A stretch of DNA of 64,000 bases. Origin: an uncultured Oscillospiraceae bacterium (GTDB lineage: Bacteria > Bacillota > Clostridia > Oscillospirales > Acutalibacteraceae). Location of the stretch: positions 62,001-126,000 of the forward strand of contig CATXDC010000006.1 in assembly GCA_958366985.1 (NCBI GenBank). The letters are read 5' to 3'. The notes beneath the pieces are model-generated. The model did no database searches, had not been told where the DNA came from, and worked only from the letters and a program-made list of their open reading frames with translations. Numbering within the stretch: the first letter of the stretch is position 1; each line of letters begins with the position of its first letter. Shown here piece by piece: positions 55,629 to 63,429 of this stretch. Made by a program: the position numbers and the translations under genes.

Positions 55629-55640
55629 GTGCACGTGCAC
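55629..55640. promoter_or_regulatory. operator A, palindrome GTGCACGTGCAC
   Basis: A perfect 12-base palindrome just downstream of the -10 of the minus-strand GH26 promoter, near its expected transcription start. The 13-mer CGTGCACGTGCAC recurs with one change (CGTGCACGTACAC) at 55769-55781. Position favours a repressor. Confidence 0.65.
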
Positions 55641-55654
55641 TAAACAATATAATA

Positions 55655-55683
55655 ATTTTATAAAAATATAATTGTCATGTCAA
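55655..55683 (-). promoter_or_regulatory. promoter of the GH26 operon
   Basis: On the minus strand: TTGACA (55678-55683), a 17-base spacer and TAAAAT (55655-55660). Near-consensus sigma-A promoter, about 85 bases before the GH26 start codon. Confidence 0.75.
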
Positions 55684-55735
55684 TAGAATAGTATTTTTAC
55701 TTTATTTTTATTTTTGCAAATCATTCAATGCAGCC

Positions 55736-55764
55736 TTGTTTAACTTTACATATTGTGATACAAT
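55736..55764 (+). promoter_or_regulatory. promoter of the SGNH esterase gene
   Basis: TTGTTT (55736-55741), a 17-base spacer and TACAAT (55759-55764), about 100 bases before the start codon. Operator B begins three bases after the -10. Confidence 0.72.
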
Positions 55765-55766
55765 CA

Positions 55767-55778
55767 TACGTGCACGTA
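55767..55778. promoter_or_regulatory. operator B, palindrome TACGTGCACGTA
   Basis: A perfect 12-base palindrome directly after the plus-strand -10, sharing CGTGCACGT with operator A 140 bases away. The two sites flank the two divergent promoters symmetrically, which would let one repressor control both, possibly by looping. Confidence 0.65.
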
Positions 55779-55865
55779 CACGCCAAAGGCGTATGAATAG
55801 GCAGACCAAGTTTTATATCGGCTGCCTATGATAGTTTGAAATACTAAACCACAGGTGATTTTATT

Positions 55866-56513
55866 ATGAGTCATTCAATTAAAACTGCCGTAATTTACGG
55901 CGACAGCATATCCACAACAGAATACGGCGGCGGAGGCTATCAGGCTCTGATACAAAAAGAACTTAACATTGAAACCATCTACAATCATGCAATTTCTGCC
56001 AGCGGACTCAGCGCTTCAACACCGGACAATCTTGTATCACTGCTGAAAAATCCAGAAAACCTCCACAGTGATGCTGAACTTATCATCATATGGCACGGCA
56101 CAAACGACTGGTACTGGGGAGCACCCGTAGGCAGAAGTGATACAAACGACCTTACCACCTTTACGGGAGGCGCAAAATTTGCCATAGAAACAATAAGAAA
56201 AAACTCTCCTATGGCAAATATAATATGGCTTACGCCAATGTACCGTTTTCAGGAACCCTTTAACTGCTGCGTACAAGCAGAAGCATGGGAAAATAAAAAT
56301 GCCGCTGGTCACACACAGGCAGATTACGAAAAAACAATAACTGATTTATCAAAGAAATACTGTTTTCCCGTTATAGACATGAGAAGACTTACCAACTTCA
56401 ACGCTTACAATGCCCAAAAGTTTTTGCCAGACAACATTCATCCATCAAGAGACGGATACACGAGAATAGCAAAAATCATTTCTTCATATGTAAAAATGCT
56501 TTACGCTGATTAA
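55866..56513 (+). CDS. SGNH/GDSL-family hydrolase (probable carbohydrate esterase)
   Basis: 215 residues, no signal peptide. SGNH blocks: VIYGDSISTTEYGGGGY (nucleophile Ser), IIIWHGTNDWYWG (Asn of block III) and FLPDNIHPSRDGYTRIA (catalytic Asp/His). Bacterial members of this size are often acetyl-xylan or acetyl-mannan esterases. It is divergent from the GH26 beta-mannanase and shares a related operator, which supports deacetylation of acetylated mannan oligosaccharides in the cytosol. RBS GGTGA. It converges on the GH20 gene with a 10-base gap and no visible terminator. Confidence 0.87.
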   Translation: MSHSIKTAVIYGDSISTTEYGGGGYQALIQKELNIETIYNHAISASGLSASTPDNLVSLLKNPENLHSDAELIIIWHGTNDWYWGAPVGRSDTNDLTTFTGGAKFAIETIRKNSPMANIIWLTPMYRFQEPFNCCVQAEAWENKNAAGHTQADYEKTITDLSKKYCFPVIDMRRLTNFNAYNAQKFLPDNIHPSRDGYTRIAKIISSYVKMLYAD

Positions 56514-56523
56514 TTGCCTTTAA

Positions 56524-58047
56524 CTAAAACTTCATTTCACAGCAAGGGTCGAATTTATCATTTCTTTTTACAAACCTTCGCTGTTTAAGTCCTTTCAAGC
56601 CCACCGGATTATATTTATTCGGTGGGCAAAAGTTTATGCCCTCATTTTTCATCTCATCGAGATACTTCTGAAGTCTTATTTCAAAGTCATTATAATTTTT
56701 ATTTTTTTCCTCTGTCCAGCCGGCTTCGGAAAGAGCCTGAAGTCTCGGATAAAGATTAAAATCAAGTTTATCCTTATTAAATACTTTTTCCGTCCAAAGG
56801 GGAGCTTCGAGACCCAAAACGTTTTCTCTTAAGCTTTCATCAATTTCCAGAGCGGAGCATCCATAATTATATATTTTTTCAAGATTCTTCTCTGTATAAG
56901 GGTGATCCAGATATACGTGAGCCCAGGAACAGAGAATTACTTTTCCGCCTTTTGAAAGCCACTTTAAAGGTTTCTCTCTTTCGGTATTCCACCACTCAAC
57001 AATTGTTTCGCTGTCCAGGGTTGTTGCATCAAGGATTTCATTCCAGCCAATAAGATGCTTACCTTTAGTTTTAAGAAATTCAATAATCTGATTGTTAAAA
57101 TAACCGTGCAGTTCATTTTCGTCTTTCAGATTAAGTTCCTTTATTTTCTTTTGGCATTTGGGACAGCCTTTCCAAAACTTCTTTTCGACCTCATCTCCTC
57201 CAATATGAACATAGGGAGAATCAAACAGATCTGCAACCTCTCCGAGCACCTCCTTGGCAAAAACGAGAAGCTCATCATTTCCGACACAGCCAACAGCTCT
57301 ATCCACCTCCCAGCAGGAAGTTACTTCCAGCGGCTCTCCTTTACACGAAAGATTGGGATAAAGGCTCAAGGCGCAAACCATGTGTCCGGGCATATCAATT
57401 TCGGGAACAACCATTATACACCTTTCATGGGCGTACTCGATTATCTCTTTTATTTGCTCCTGAGTGTAGAAGAGACCTCGTCCATACTCTTTTCCCGTCA
57501 TATCCCCTGCATCGTTAAGCTGAGTATTTTTTCTTATACTCGAATGGCTTGTCAGACCCGGATGCTTCTTTATTTCAATTCGCCAGCCAAGGGAATCCGT
57601 AAGATGCCAATGAAATACATTCATCTTATGATATGCCATATGGTCAAGAATTTGTTTTACAACCTCACTGCCGAAAAAATGTCTTGATTCGTCAAGCATA
57701 AATCCACGCCACGAATAATTGGGATAATCGTCAATTTCGGCACAGGGCAATTCGCCGTTATCAAGCAGCTGTCTGACAGACTGAATAGCATAGAAAGCAC
57801 CGTGTCTGTCAGAAACCTGAACGTCTATTTTTCCGTCTGTAATATTAAGAATATAACCTTCTTTTTTAATTTTCTCGTCAAGATTAACTGTTATTACCGT
57901 TTCGTTAGGACTATCATCAAGGGTATTGAGATATTTTTTAAACAGTTCAGCACCAACTGAATAATCTCCCTGAATCTTTGTCTGTGATGATATTTTTACA
58001 AATCCCTCACGATAATTTATCTTTTGTGGTTTTGGAAGTATACCCAT
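56524..58047 (-). CDS. GH20 beta-N-acetylhexosaminidase
   Basis: 507 residues from the ATG at 58047 (GAGGAG eight bases upstream; the longer frame adds 10 residues overlapping the previous gene). An N-terminal GH20b-type domain (about 1-110) precedes the barrel. Motifs: YSWRGFMLDESRHFFG, NVFHWHLTDSLGWRIEIK, VVPEIDMPGHM, YVHIGGDEVEKKFW with the catalytic Asp-Glu pair (Asp285-Glu286 in this numbering), and EAPLWTEKVF. No signal peptide. It removes terminal beta-GlcNAc or GalNAc from imported glycans. Last gene of the 63044-to-56524 operon. Confidence 0.93.
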   Translation of the reverse strand: MGILPKPQKINYREGFVKISSQTKIQGDYSVGAELFKKYLNTLDDSPNETVITVNLDEKIKKEGYILNITDGKIDVQVSDRHGAFYAIQSVRQLLDNGELPCAEIDDYPNYSWRGFMLDESRHFFGSEVVKQILDHMAYHKMNVFHWHLTDSLGWRIEIKKHPGLTSHSSIRKNTQLNDAGDMTGKEYGRGLFYTQEQIKEIIEYAHERCIMVVPEIDMPGHMVCALSLYPNLSCKGEPLEVTSCWEVDRAVGCVGNDELLVFAKEVLGEVADLFDSPYVHIGGDEVEKKFWKGCPKCQKKIKELNLKDENELHGYFNNQIIEFLKTKGKHLIGWNEILDATTLDSETIVEWWNTEREKPLKWLSKGGKVILCSWAHVYLDHPYTEKNLEKIYNYGCSALEIDESLRENVLGLEAPLWTEKVFNKDKLDFNLYPRLQALSEAGWTEEKNKNYNDFEIRLQKYLDEMKNEGINFCPPNKYNPVGLKGLKQRRFVKRNDKFDPCCEMKF

Positions 58048-58066
58048 ACTGTTTCTCCTCAATATA

Positions 58067-59122
58067 TTAAAGGTCAACTTTAACTACTTCGTTATTTTTT
58101 GCTGATTCAAACACAGCTTCTATAACAGATAAAACACGTCTTATTTGTCTATGAGTGACAATTTGCTCTTTACCATTTACAAGCACATCATATACGTTGT
58201 CATAAAAGCCGCCCCAGTCTCCTTTTTCTATGGGGAGCTCAAATTCCTTGATGCTGTCATCGTTTCTCGGAGCCATTGTCTTGGTAAGACCCTGTCCCGC
58301 CTGTATCGGCACAGCGTCGGCATTTTCCCAGTCCTCAACCATAACCATTTTTCCCTTTAAATCCCAATCCTCAATAACTGCGGTACCGTTTTCAGCTAAA
58401 ACATACCACATGGGAAGAGTTATAAAGTTATTGGTCGCTACTTCCAGCAATGCAACAAGACCGTTTTCAAAGGTTAATGTTATGTAACATCCGTCATCAC
58501 ACTCAGCGTTTGTCACATTGGTGAGATTAGCATAAACCGACTTAATTTTATTATTGTCGTTCATGTAAAGCATCTGGTCAATAAGATGAACACCCCAGTC
58601 GTAGACCATTCCTCCACCGTGCTCTTTCTCAGAGCGCCAGTCTTTTGGGATTCCTCTTGAGCCTTGAACTCTGTGTTCTATTCTGAAAGTGCTGCCGAGA
58701 ACATTGTTTTCAATAATTTTTTTGGCTGTAAGAAAATCACTGTCCCATCTTCTGTTCTGATGTACGGTAAACATTTTTCCCGTCTTTTCAGACACAGCAA
58801 TCATCTCGTCAAGGTCCTTTACGCTCAGAGTCACAGGCTTTTCACAGACAACATTTTTTCCGCTCTCCATAGCCGCTATTGCAAGAGGCTTATGCACCTC
58901 ATTATATGCAGCAATGGTTACAAGCTCTACATCCTCATCCCTTAAAACAGCTTCAAGGGAATCGTAAACAAATATGCCTTCGTCCCTTGCGAGCTGACAG
59001 CGTTTTTCATCAATATCGTAAATACCCTTCAAATTATATTTTTTGCTGTCCCAAATTAAATGCTCACCATGCCAGTGACCCATACCGCCGTAGCCAATAA
59101 TTACAACATTAATTCTTTTCAT
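58067..59122 (-). CDS. Gfo/Idh/MocA-family oxidoreductase
   Basis: 351 residues. Rossmann motif VVIIGYGGMGHWHGEHLIWD, catalytic-Lys motif VVCEKPVTLSVKDLDE, TVHQNRRWDSDFLTAKK and YDWGVHLIDQMLYMND. It is the paralogue of the dehydrogenase at 38989-40038 over its full length. It lies 7 bases after the metallophosphoesterase gene and directly before GH20. Acting with GH20, it may process an amino-sugar glycoside. GH109, a NAD-dependent glycosidase family, also belongs to this superfamily, but I have no residue evidence that this is GH109. Confidence 0.88.
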   Translation of the reverse strand: MKRINVVIIGYGGMGHWHGEHLIWDSKKYNLKGIYDIDEKRCQLARDEGIFVYDSLEAVLRDEDVELVTIAAYNEVHKPLAIAAMESGKNVVCEKPVTLSVKDLDEMIAVSEKTGKMFTVHQNRRWDSDFLTAKKIIENNVLGSTFRIEHRVQGSRGIPKDWRSEKEHGGGMVYDWGVHLIDQMLYMNDNNKIKSVYANLTNVTNAECDDGCYITLTFENGLVALLEVATNNFITLPMWYVLAENGTAVIEDWDLKGKMVMVEDWENADAVPIQAGQGLTKTMAPRNDDSIKEFELPIEKGDWGGFYDNVYDVLVNGKEQIVTHRQIRRVLSVIEAVFESAKNNEVVKVDL

Positions 59123-59129
59123 AAAAACC

Positions 59130-60461
59130 TCATCTTAATTCTATAACAGTATTATTATTATCTATTCCTGTATTGTTTCCGATTGTATCGAAAACAGCAG
59201 ATTTTAAATTGAATTTCTTCCCGTCTTTGCTCAGTTTAGGTTCAATTCTTTTAATGACAAAATCGAGCCTTGAAAGCAGTTTTGCGAAAAAACGCTGCTG
59301 TGCAGTTCCTATAATATAAGGCATTTTTCCGGAAAACAGGTTAAGCATAACCCTGACAATTAAATCCTTCAATTTAACCTTTCTTATTGATTTGTCTACA
59401 CTGAACCAAAAAAATCTGCCTATACCCCCAAGTGTCACTTTGTCAATCAGTTTTGCACCTGTTTTCTTAACAGTTTTAACTGCACCATCACCGCCTGACA
59501 AAGCAGCCTCAAGGGTATTGTTAATCATATTTGAAAACTGTCTGTCGCAGTATTCTTTTGTATGACGCAGTTCCCCGTCAAATTCAAAATCAGGCACATC
59601 AAGTGTTCTTATATCCACCGTATCATTGGTTTTAAATGTAACTTTTCGGTATTTTGCCGGACTTCCTACAAGAGCACTTGTACATACATCATAGAGCTCG
59701 TTTCCTTTTGGTGAAACATATTTTTTTATGCTCTGAATATGCATATGTCCCGTAAAGATTATGTTAACTCCGTTATCGGCAAGAGACTGCGCTATCTTTT
59801 CGTTATTTTTCACCTTTGCATCTGCAACAAGCTCAAACACCGGACAGGCGGGAATGACAGGATAATGGTTAATCGCAAATATATAGCAATTGTTTTTTCT
59901 CGCTTCATCTATCTGCAATTTTATCCATTGGAGCAATCTGTCACTGATTGCTCCCTTTTCTCCGTTTTCTCCGTCGCAGTTTATGGCAATCATTCTTATT
60001 TCATCATTTAACTGAGCAACATAAGAATAGCTTATTTCATCAAAAGCAATGGCATCGCTGAACCCGAAATCTTTATACAGTTCCGGAAGCTTTTCTCTTT
60101 TTGTACCTTCAACGCTTACATATTCATCACCGACATATCCTCTGGGACTGTCTTCAAAATCGTGAAGAGCCGTTGTTACATAAACTTTCTTTCCGCTTTC
60201 CTGAAGTTTATACAGCTCCTTGATAAAACTTATATGGCTCGCCATTTCACCGTTTTTTACAAGATCGCCGGGTATGATGACAATATCCGTTTGCCTGTCT
60301 GCACTTATTTTTTCAAAGGTAGTCTGCACAATGGAACTGTTTTCCGCAAGGCACATTTGCTCTTTGAGCATATATTCATCGTACTTTTTTCCGCTTGCGC
60401 CAAGGGAAGGTTCAAAATAATGTGTATCTGCAACCAGATAAAAGCTTAATTCTTTTTTCAC
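59130..60461 (-). CDS. calcineurin-like metallophosphoesterase, atypical GNHD motif
   Basis: 443 residues from the GTG at 60461, which has GGAGG seven bases upstream; the longer frame starts with another GTG that lacks a ribosome site. Motifs: YLVADTHYFEP, DIVIIPGDLVKNGE, VYVTTALHDFED where GNHD is expected (Asn replaced by Leu), FAINHYPVIP and IFTGHMHIQS. The loss of the Asn may weaken the second metal site. About 150 extra C-terminal residues contain basic, partly hydrophobic stretches. No signal peptide. It follows the LRR lipoprotein gene with an 18-base gap. Substrate unknown. Confidence 0.83.
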   Translation of the reverse strand: MKKELSFYLVADTHYFEPSLGASGKKYDEYMLKEQMCLAENSSIVQTTFEKISADRQTDIVIIPGDLVKNGEMASHISFIKELYKLQESGKKVYVTTALHDFEDSPRGYVGDEYVSVEGTKREKLPELYKDFGFSDAIAFDEISYSYVAQLNDEIRMIAINCDGENGEKGAISDRLLQWIKLQIDEARKNNCYIFAINHYPVIPACPVFELVADAKVKNNEKIAQSLADNGVNIIFTGHMHIQSIKKYVSPKGNELYDVCTSALVGSPAKYRKVTFKTNDTVDIRTLDVPDFEFDGELRHTKEYCDRQFSNMINNTLEAALSGGDGAVKTVKKTGAKLIDKVTLGGIGRFFWFSVDKSIRKVKLKDLIVRVMLNLFSGKMPYIIGTAQQRFFAKLLSRLDFVIKRIEPKLSKDGKKFNLKSAVFDTIGNNTGIDNNNTVIELR

Positions 60462-60478
60462 ATCATTTCCTCCAAAAC

Positions 60479-61297
60479 TCACTGCCAGCTGATTTTAACT
60501 TCTTCAATATCCTGACCGTTGTTTGTCGGATACCACTTTTTGCCGAGCTTTATGTTTTCCTCTTTCGTCATAACTTTTACATCAAGGAATTTTTTGCAGT
60601 TATAAAATGCATATTCGTCAATCTGCTTTATTTTAGACGGAATAGTCATTTCTGAAAGATTCTCACAATAGGCAAAACAATCCTTACCGATAAATTCGAG
60701 ATTTGAGGATTCGGAAAGCGTTACTTTTTCCAAAGCAGTACATTTATGAAAACTTTTTTCCTCAATGGACTTAACACTGTCCGGTATGACAATTTCTTTT
60801 ATTTTATCGCATTTGTAAAAAGCCTTTGTTCTGATAGTTTCAACGCCATCAGGCACTTTAAACACACCGTCTTTGTATTCCTTTGCAGGCGGACAATATA
60901 CAAGAGTTTTCATATCCTTTGTATACAAAATTCCGTCTACCGCAGTAAAATACTCGTTTTCATCAGATACAACGAACTCAACAAGAGACGGATCACCGGA
61001 AAAAGCCCAGCCACCGATATATTTAACATTTTTTCCTATAGTTATCTTTTTAAGGCTCTCGGCATTCATTACACCGAACTCATCGATTTTAGTAACAGGC
61101 TTACCTTCAATTTCATCCGGAATCACAACTTCATTGACGGTGGTTTTGTCTTTATAAGAGGTAATAATAACTTCGTTTCCCTCAATTTTATATGACAAAC
61201 CATCTTTAGCAGATGAACAGCTCGAAAACATAACTGCAAGCATAGTTATAATAAGTCCGCCTAAAAGTAATCTTATCTTTCTGTTTCGTGTATTCAT
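60479..61297 (-). CDS. BspA-type leucine-rich repeat lipoprotein
   Basis: 272 residues. Signal peptide with core LLLGGLIITMLAVMF and lipobox MFSSC. LRR_5/BspA repeats: LKKITIGKNVKYIGGWAFSG, GVETIRTKAFYKCDKIKEIV, DSVKSIEEKSFHKC and NLSEMTIPSKIKQIDEYAFY. The insert AVDGILYTKDMKTLVYCP matches the paralogue at 19593. The lipoprotein gene starts 25 bases after the GPH transporter, and the phosphoesterase gene follows. A surface-exposed binding scaffold working with the transporter is likely; the ligand is unknown. Confidence 0.88.
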   Translation of the reverse strand: MNTRNRKIRLLLGGLIITMLAVMFSSCSSAKDGLSYKIEGNEVIITSYKDKTTVNEVVIPDEIEGKPVTKIDEFGVMNAESLKKITIGKNVKYIGGWAFSGDPSLVEFVVSDENEYFTAVDGILYTKDMKTLVYCPPAKEYKDGVFKVPDGVETIRTKAFYKCDKIKEIVIPDSVKSIEEKSFHKCTALEKVTLSESSNLEFIGKDCFAYCENLSEMTIPSKIKQIDEYAFYNCKKFLDVKVMTKEENIKLGKKWYPTNNGQDIEEVKISWQ

Positions 61298-61322
61298 TTA
61301 AAGCTCTCCTTTCAAAACGGAT

Positions 61323-63044
61323 TTATAATTTTTGCTCTGTATTTTCCGACGCTGTTTCGGGAGCGCTGTCTGTTAAATGATTTTCTTCACCGCTCTGCTG
61401 CGTTTCTTCCTCAGCAATTCTCGCCTTAAGTTCTTCAATGCATTTATCATGCTTTGCTTTTGTAAGGTCGTAGAAAATGAAAGGAAGAGTTGTAAGAATA
61501 ACGCCAATAATAGTGAAGAAAACATAAACACGCATTACATCCTGGAAAATTCCCGTATCAAAAAGTACATCCCAGTTTGAAGTAAAGCCTTTTACTGCAA
61601 GAACAGCAGGAACGATATATCCGACCGCTGTAATTATGGGATTAGTAAACCATGAAAACATTGTGGAAGCAGAATCGGCTCTTTCACCTGTTTTCCACTG
61701 ATGATAATCAAGGATATCAGCCTGAAGGCCGTTATTTACCTGCATGTAGATGTTATTAAAGAAGTTTCTTCCCATACTGAACAAAATCAGCAGCGAAACA
61801 CTTTGAGCGCTTATTGCAATAAAATAGCAGGCAAAGAAAATTGCTACACATGTACGTGAAACGAGAATAAGGGTTCGCTTTTCATATCTTCTCATAAGAG
61901 TAGGCACAAGCAGTTTTGATATATTGGAGGTCAAAAGTGATATCAGCGCACTTGCAAGACCCATAAGCCATTCTTTTCGTAATGAATAAATAAAGAACAT
62001 ATTCATTACGTTATCAGACAAGAGCACCCACTGATTGAAAATATTGGACACATTTGTGATCCACCAATATTTATTTCCAAATACCTGCTTTGCCGCTTTC
62101 CAGAATTTAACCTTAACACGGTTGGTTGTGTTTTCGATAACTCTCTCTTTTACAGGAAGCATAAACCAGCCTAAAGCCATACCGATAAACGCCATAATGG
62201 GAATGAACACACGATAGGTTGTAAGACTAAGATAACCGCCTGTGGAGCTGACGAGCATCGGCAAAAACATATTGAAAATTGAACTTGCAAATCCTATGGG
62301 TAAAGCACCGTATGAATGAATCTTCTGTCTTTCATAGGAATTAGGCGACATAAGCGGAATAAGTCCCTGATAATTTCCATACAAAGCACTGAATGTTCCA
62401 AGAAACGAATACATCAAATTAAGTATTACAAGTTTATATGTATGAGGCAGATTCTCAACGGGAAGATATGGGATAATTGACATGATTAAAAATGTCGGAA
62501 CCGAATAAAGAATCAGGAATGGTTTTACTCTTCCGTGTTTTTCGCTGAACTTATAACGTACAAGCCAGCTCAGAAGATTGCCCACTGCTGCGCTTACAAA
62601 ATTATTTGCAATCAGCTGCGGAAAGCCTTTAATAATTCCCTCAAAGGGCTGTGAAGGAACAAAATAAAGTCCTATACCGATGGATAATTGCAGTATCCAG
62701 AAGGTCAAAGCAAAAATCGTCGTCTTCTTCGTTAAATGTCCGTGATTTTCAAAAATGAGAACTCCGATTGGATTCATAAACATAAACAGATATCCGAGTA
62801 CCGTTCCCATTAATCCGATAATGTAAAATTCCTGTGCCGAAATACCCATAATGGAACCGCAAAAATACCCGGCACCAAATGATATCAGCGTAATAGTATA
62901 GTTAACCGCATTTATACCCATTGCGCCTATACAAAAATATATCGCCTCTCGCAGTGTGAGATATTCACCGGGATTTGTAGTGTTCCAATGCTCCTTGACA
63001 TAACCAGGAAGCTGTACAACTTTTTTGACAAATTCTGAAGCCAT
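61323..63044 (-). CDS. GPH-family sugar symporter
   Basis: 573 residues, about twelve hydrophobic segments. Signatures: KHGRVKPFLILYSVP and NNGLQADILDYHQWKTGERA. The charged tail (KHDKCIEELKARIAEEETQQ) is about 50 residues. RBS AAGGAGG. It resembles the 17932-19596 transporter in layout and also lies next to a BspA-type lipoprotein. First gene of an operon ending in GH20, so N-acetylglucosamine-containing oligosaccharides are the likely cargo. A LacI-type operator lies 28 bases upstream of its start codon. Confidence 0.9.
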   Translation of the reverse strand: MASEFVKKVVQLPGYVKEHWNTTNPGEYLTLREAIYFCIGAMGINAVNYTITLISFGAGYFCGSIMGISAQEFYIIGLMGTVLGYLFMFMNPIGVLIFENHGHLTKKTTIFALTFWILQLSIGIGLYFVPSQPFEGIIKGFPQLIANNFVSAAVGNLLSWLVRYKFSEKHGRVKPFLILYSVPTFLIMSIIPYLPVENLPHTYKLVILNLMYSFLGTFSALYGNYQGLIPLMSPNSYERQKIHSYGALPIGFASSIFNMFLPMLVSSTGGYLSLTTYRVFIPIMAFIGMALGWFMLPVKERVIENTTNRVKVKFWKAAKQVFGNKYWWITNVSNIFNQWVLLSDNVMNMFFIYSLRKEWLMGLASALISLLTSNISKLLVPTLMRRYEKRTLILVSRTCVAIFFACYFIAISAQSVSLLILFSMGRNFFNNIYMQVNNGLQADILDYHQWKTGERADSASTMFSWFTNPIITAVGYIVPAVLAVKGFTSNWDVLFDTGIFQDVMRVYVFFTIIGVILTTLPFIFYDLTKAKHDKCIEELKARIAEEETQQSGEENHLTDSAPETASENTEQKL

Positions 63045-63071
63045 AAGTCATCCTCCTTGCAAATGAATGTA

Positions 63072-63085
63072 TAACAGCACTAAAA
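63072..63085. promoter_or_regulatory. LacI-type operator (minus-strand operon side)
   Basis: TAACAGCACTAAAA, on the minus strand TTTTAGTGCTGTTA. It matches the site at 63357-63370 at 13 of 14 positions and resembles the TTTAGCGCTAAA-type motif of many LacI-family regulators. It lies between a weak minus-strand promoter (TTAACA, 18 bases, TAAAGT) and the transporter start. Confidence 0.55.
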
Positions 63086-63321
63086 ACTTTACTCTAAAAT
63101 CGCATTTTTTGTTAATATGTATATTCTATCATTTGTTCTTTCGGTATTCTTATCAAAACAAGTGAAATTACACACATTTATTGATGTTATTGAGTGCAGA
63201 TGTAAAGATAATTGAAAATTTTTAAAATAATTTAATTTTATGCGAACTAAATATATTTAGTCATTAAGTTTAAAAACGCAAATTATTAGATATGTTTTTT
63301 ATATTTTTACACAACCAAGTA

Positions 63322-63350
63322 TTGACAGTTTAGAAAAAAGTTTATATTAT
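63322..63350 (+). promoter_or_regulatory. promoter of the partial GH38 gene
   Basis: TTGACA (63322-63327), a 17-base spacer and TATTAT (63345-63350), about 80 bases before the start codon. Near-consensus. The stretch 63130-63320 upstream of it is AT-rich and shows nothing else I can name. Confidence 0.75.
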
Positions 63351-63356
63351 TATGTC

Positions 63357-63370
63357 TAACAGCGCTAAAA
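63357..63370. promoter_or_regulatory. LacI-type operator (plus-strand GH38 side)
   Basis: TAACAGCGCTAAAA with the AGCGCT centre typical of LacI-family operators, six bases after the -10 of the GH38 promoter, thus at the transcription start. This is a repressor position. Its partner is at 63072-63085. Confidence 0.62.
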
Positions 63371-63429
63371 AAGAAAACAACTCATTTTTTGATATCAAAT
63401 TAAACTTTGGTAAAGGTGGTAATTATGAC

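Noticed and set aside
57055..57687. Plus-strand open frame of 210 codons opposite GH20
   Set aside because: Antisense shadow of the GH20 barrel; composition follows the complementary codons.
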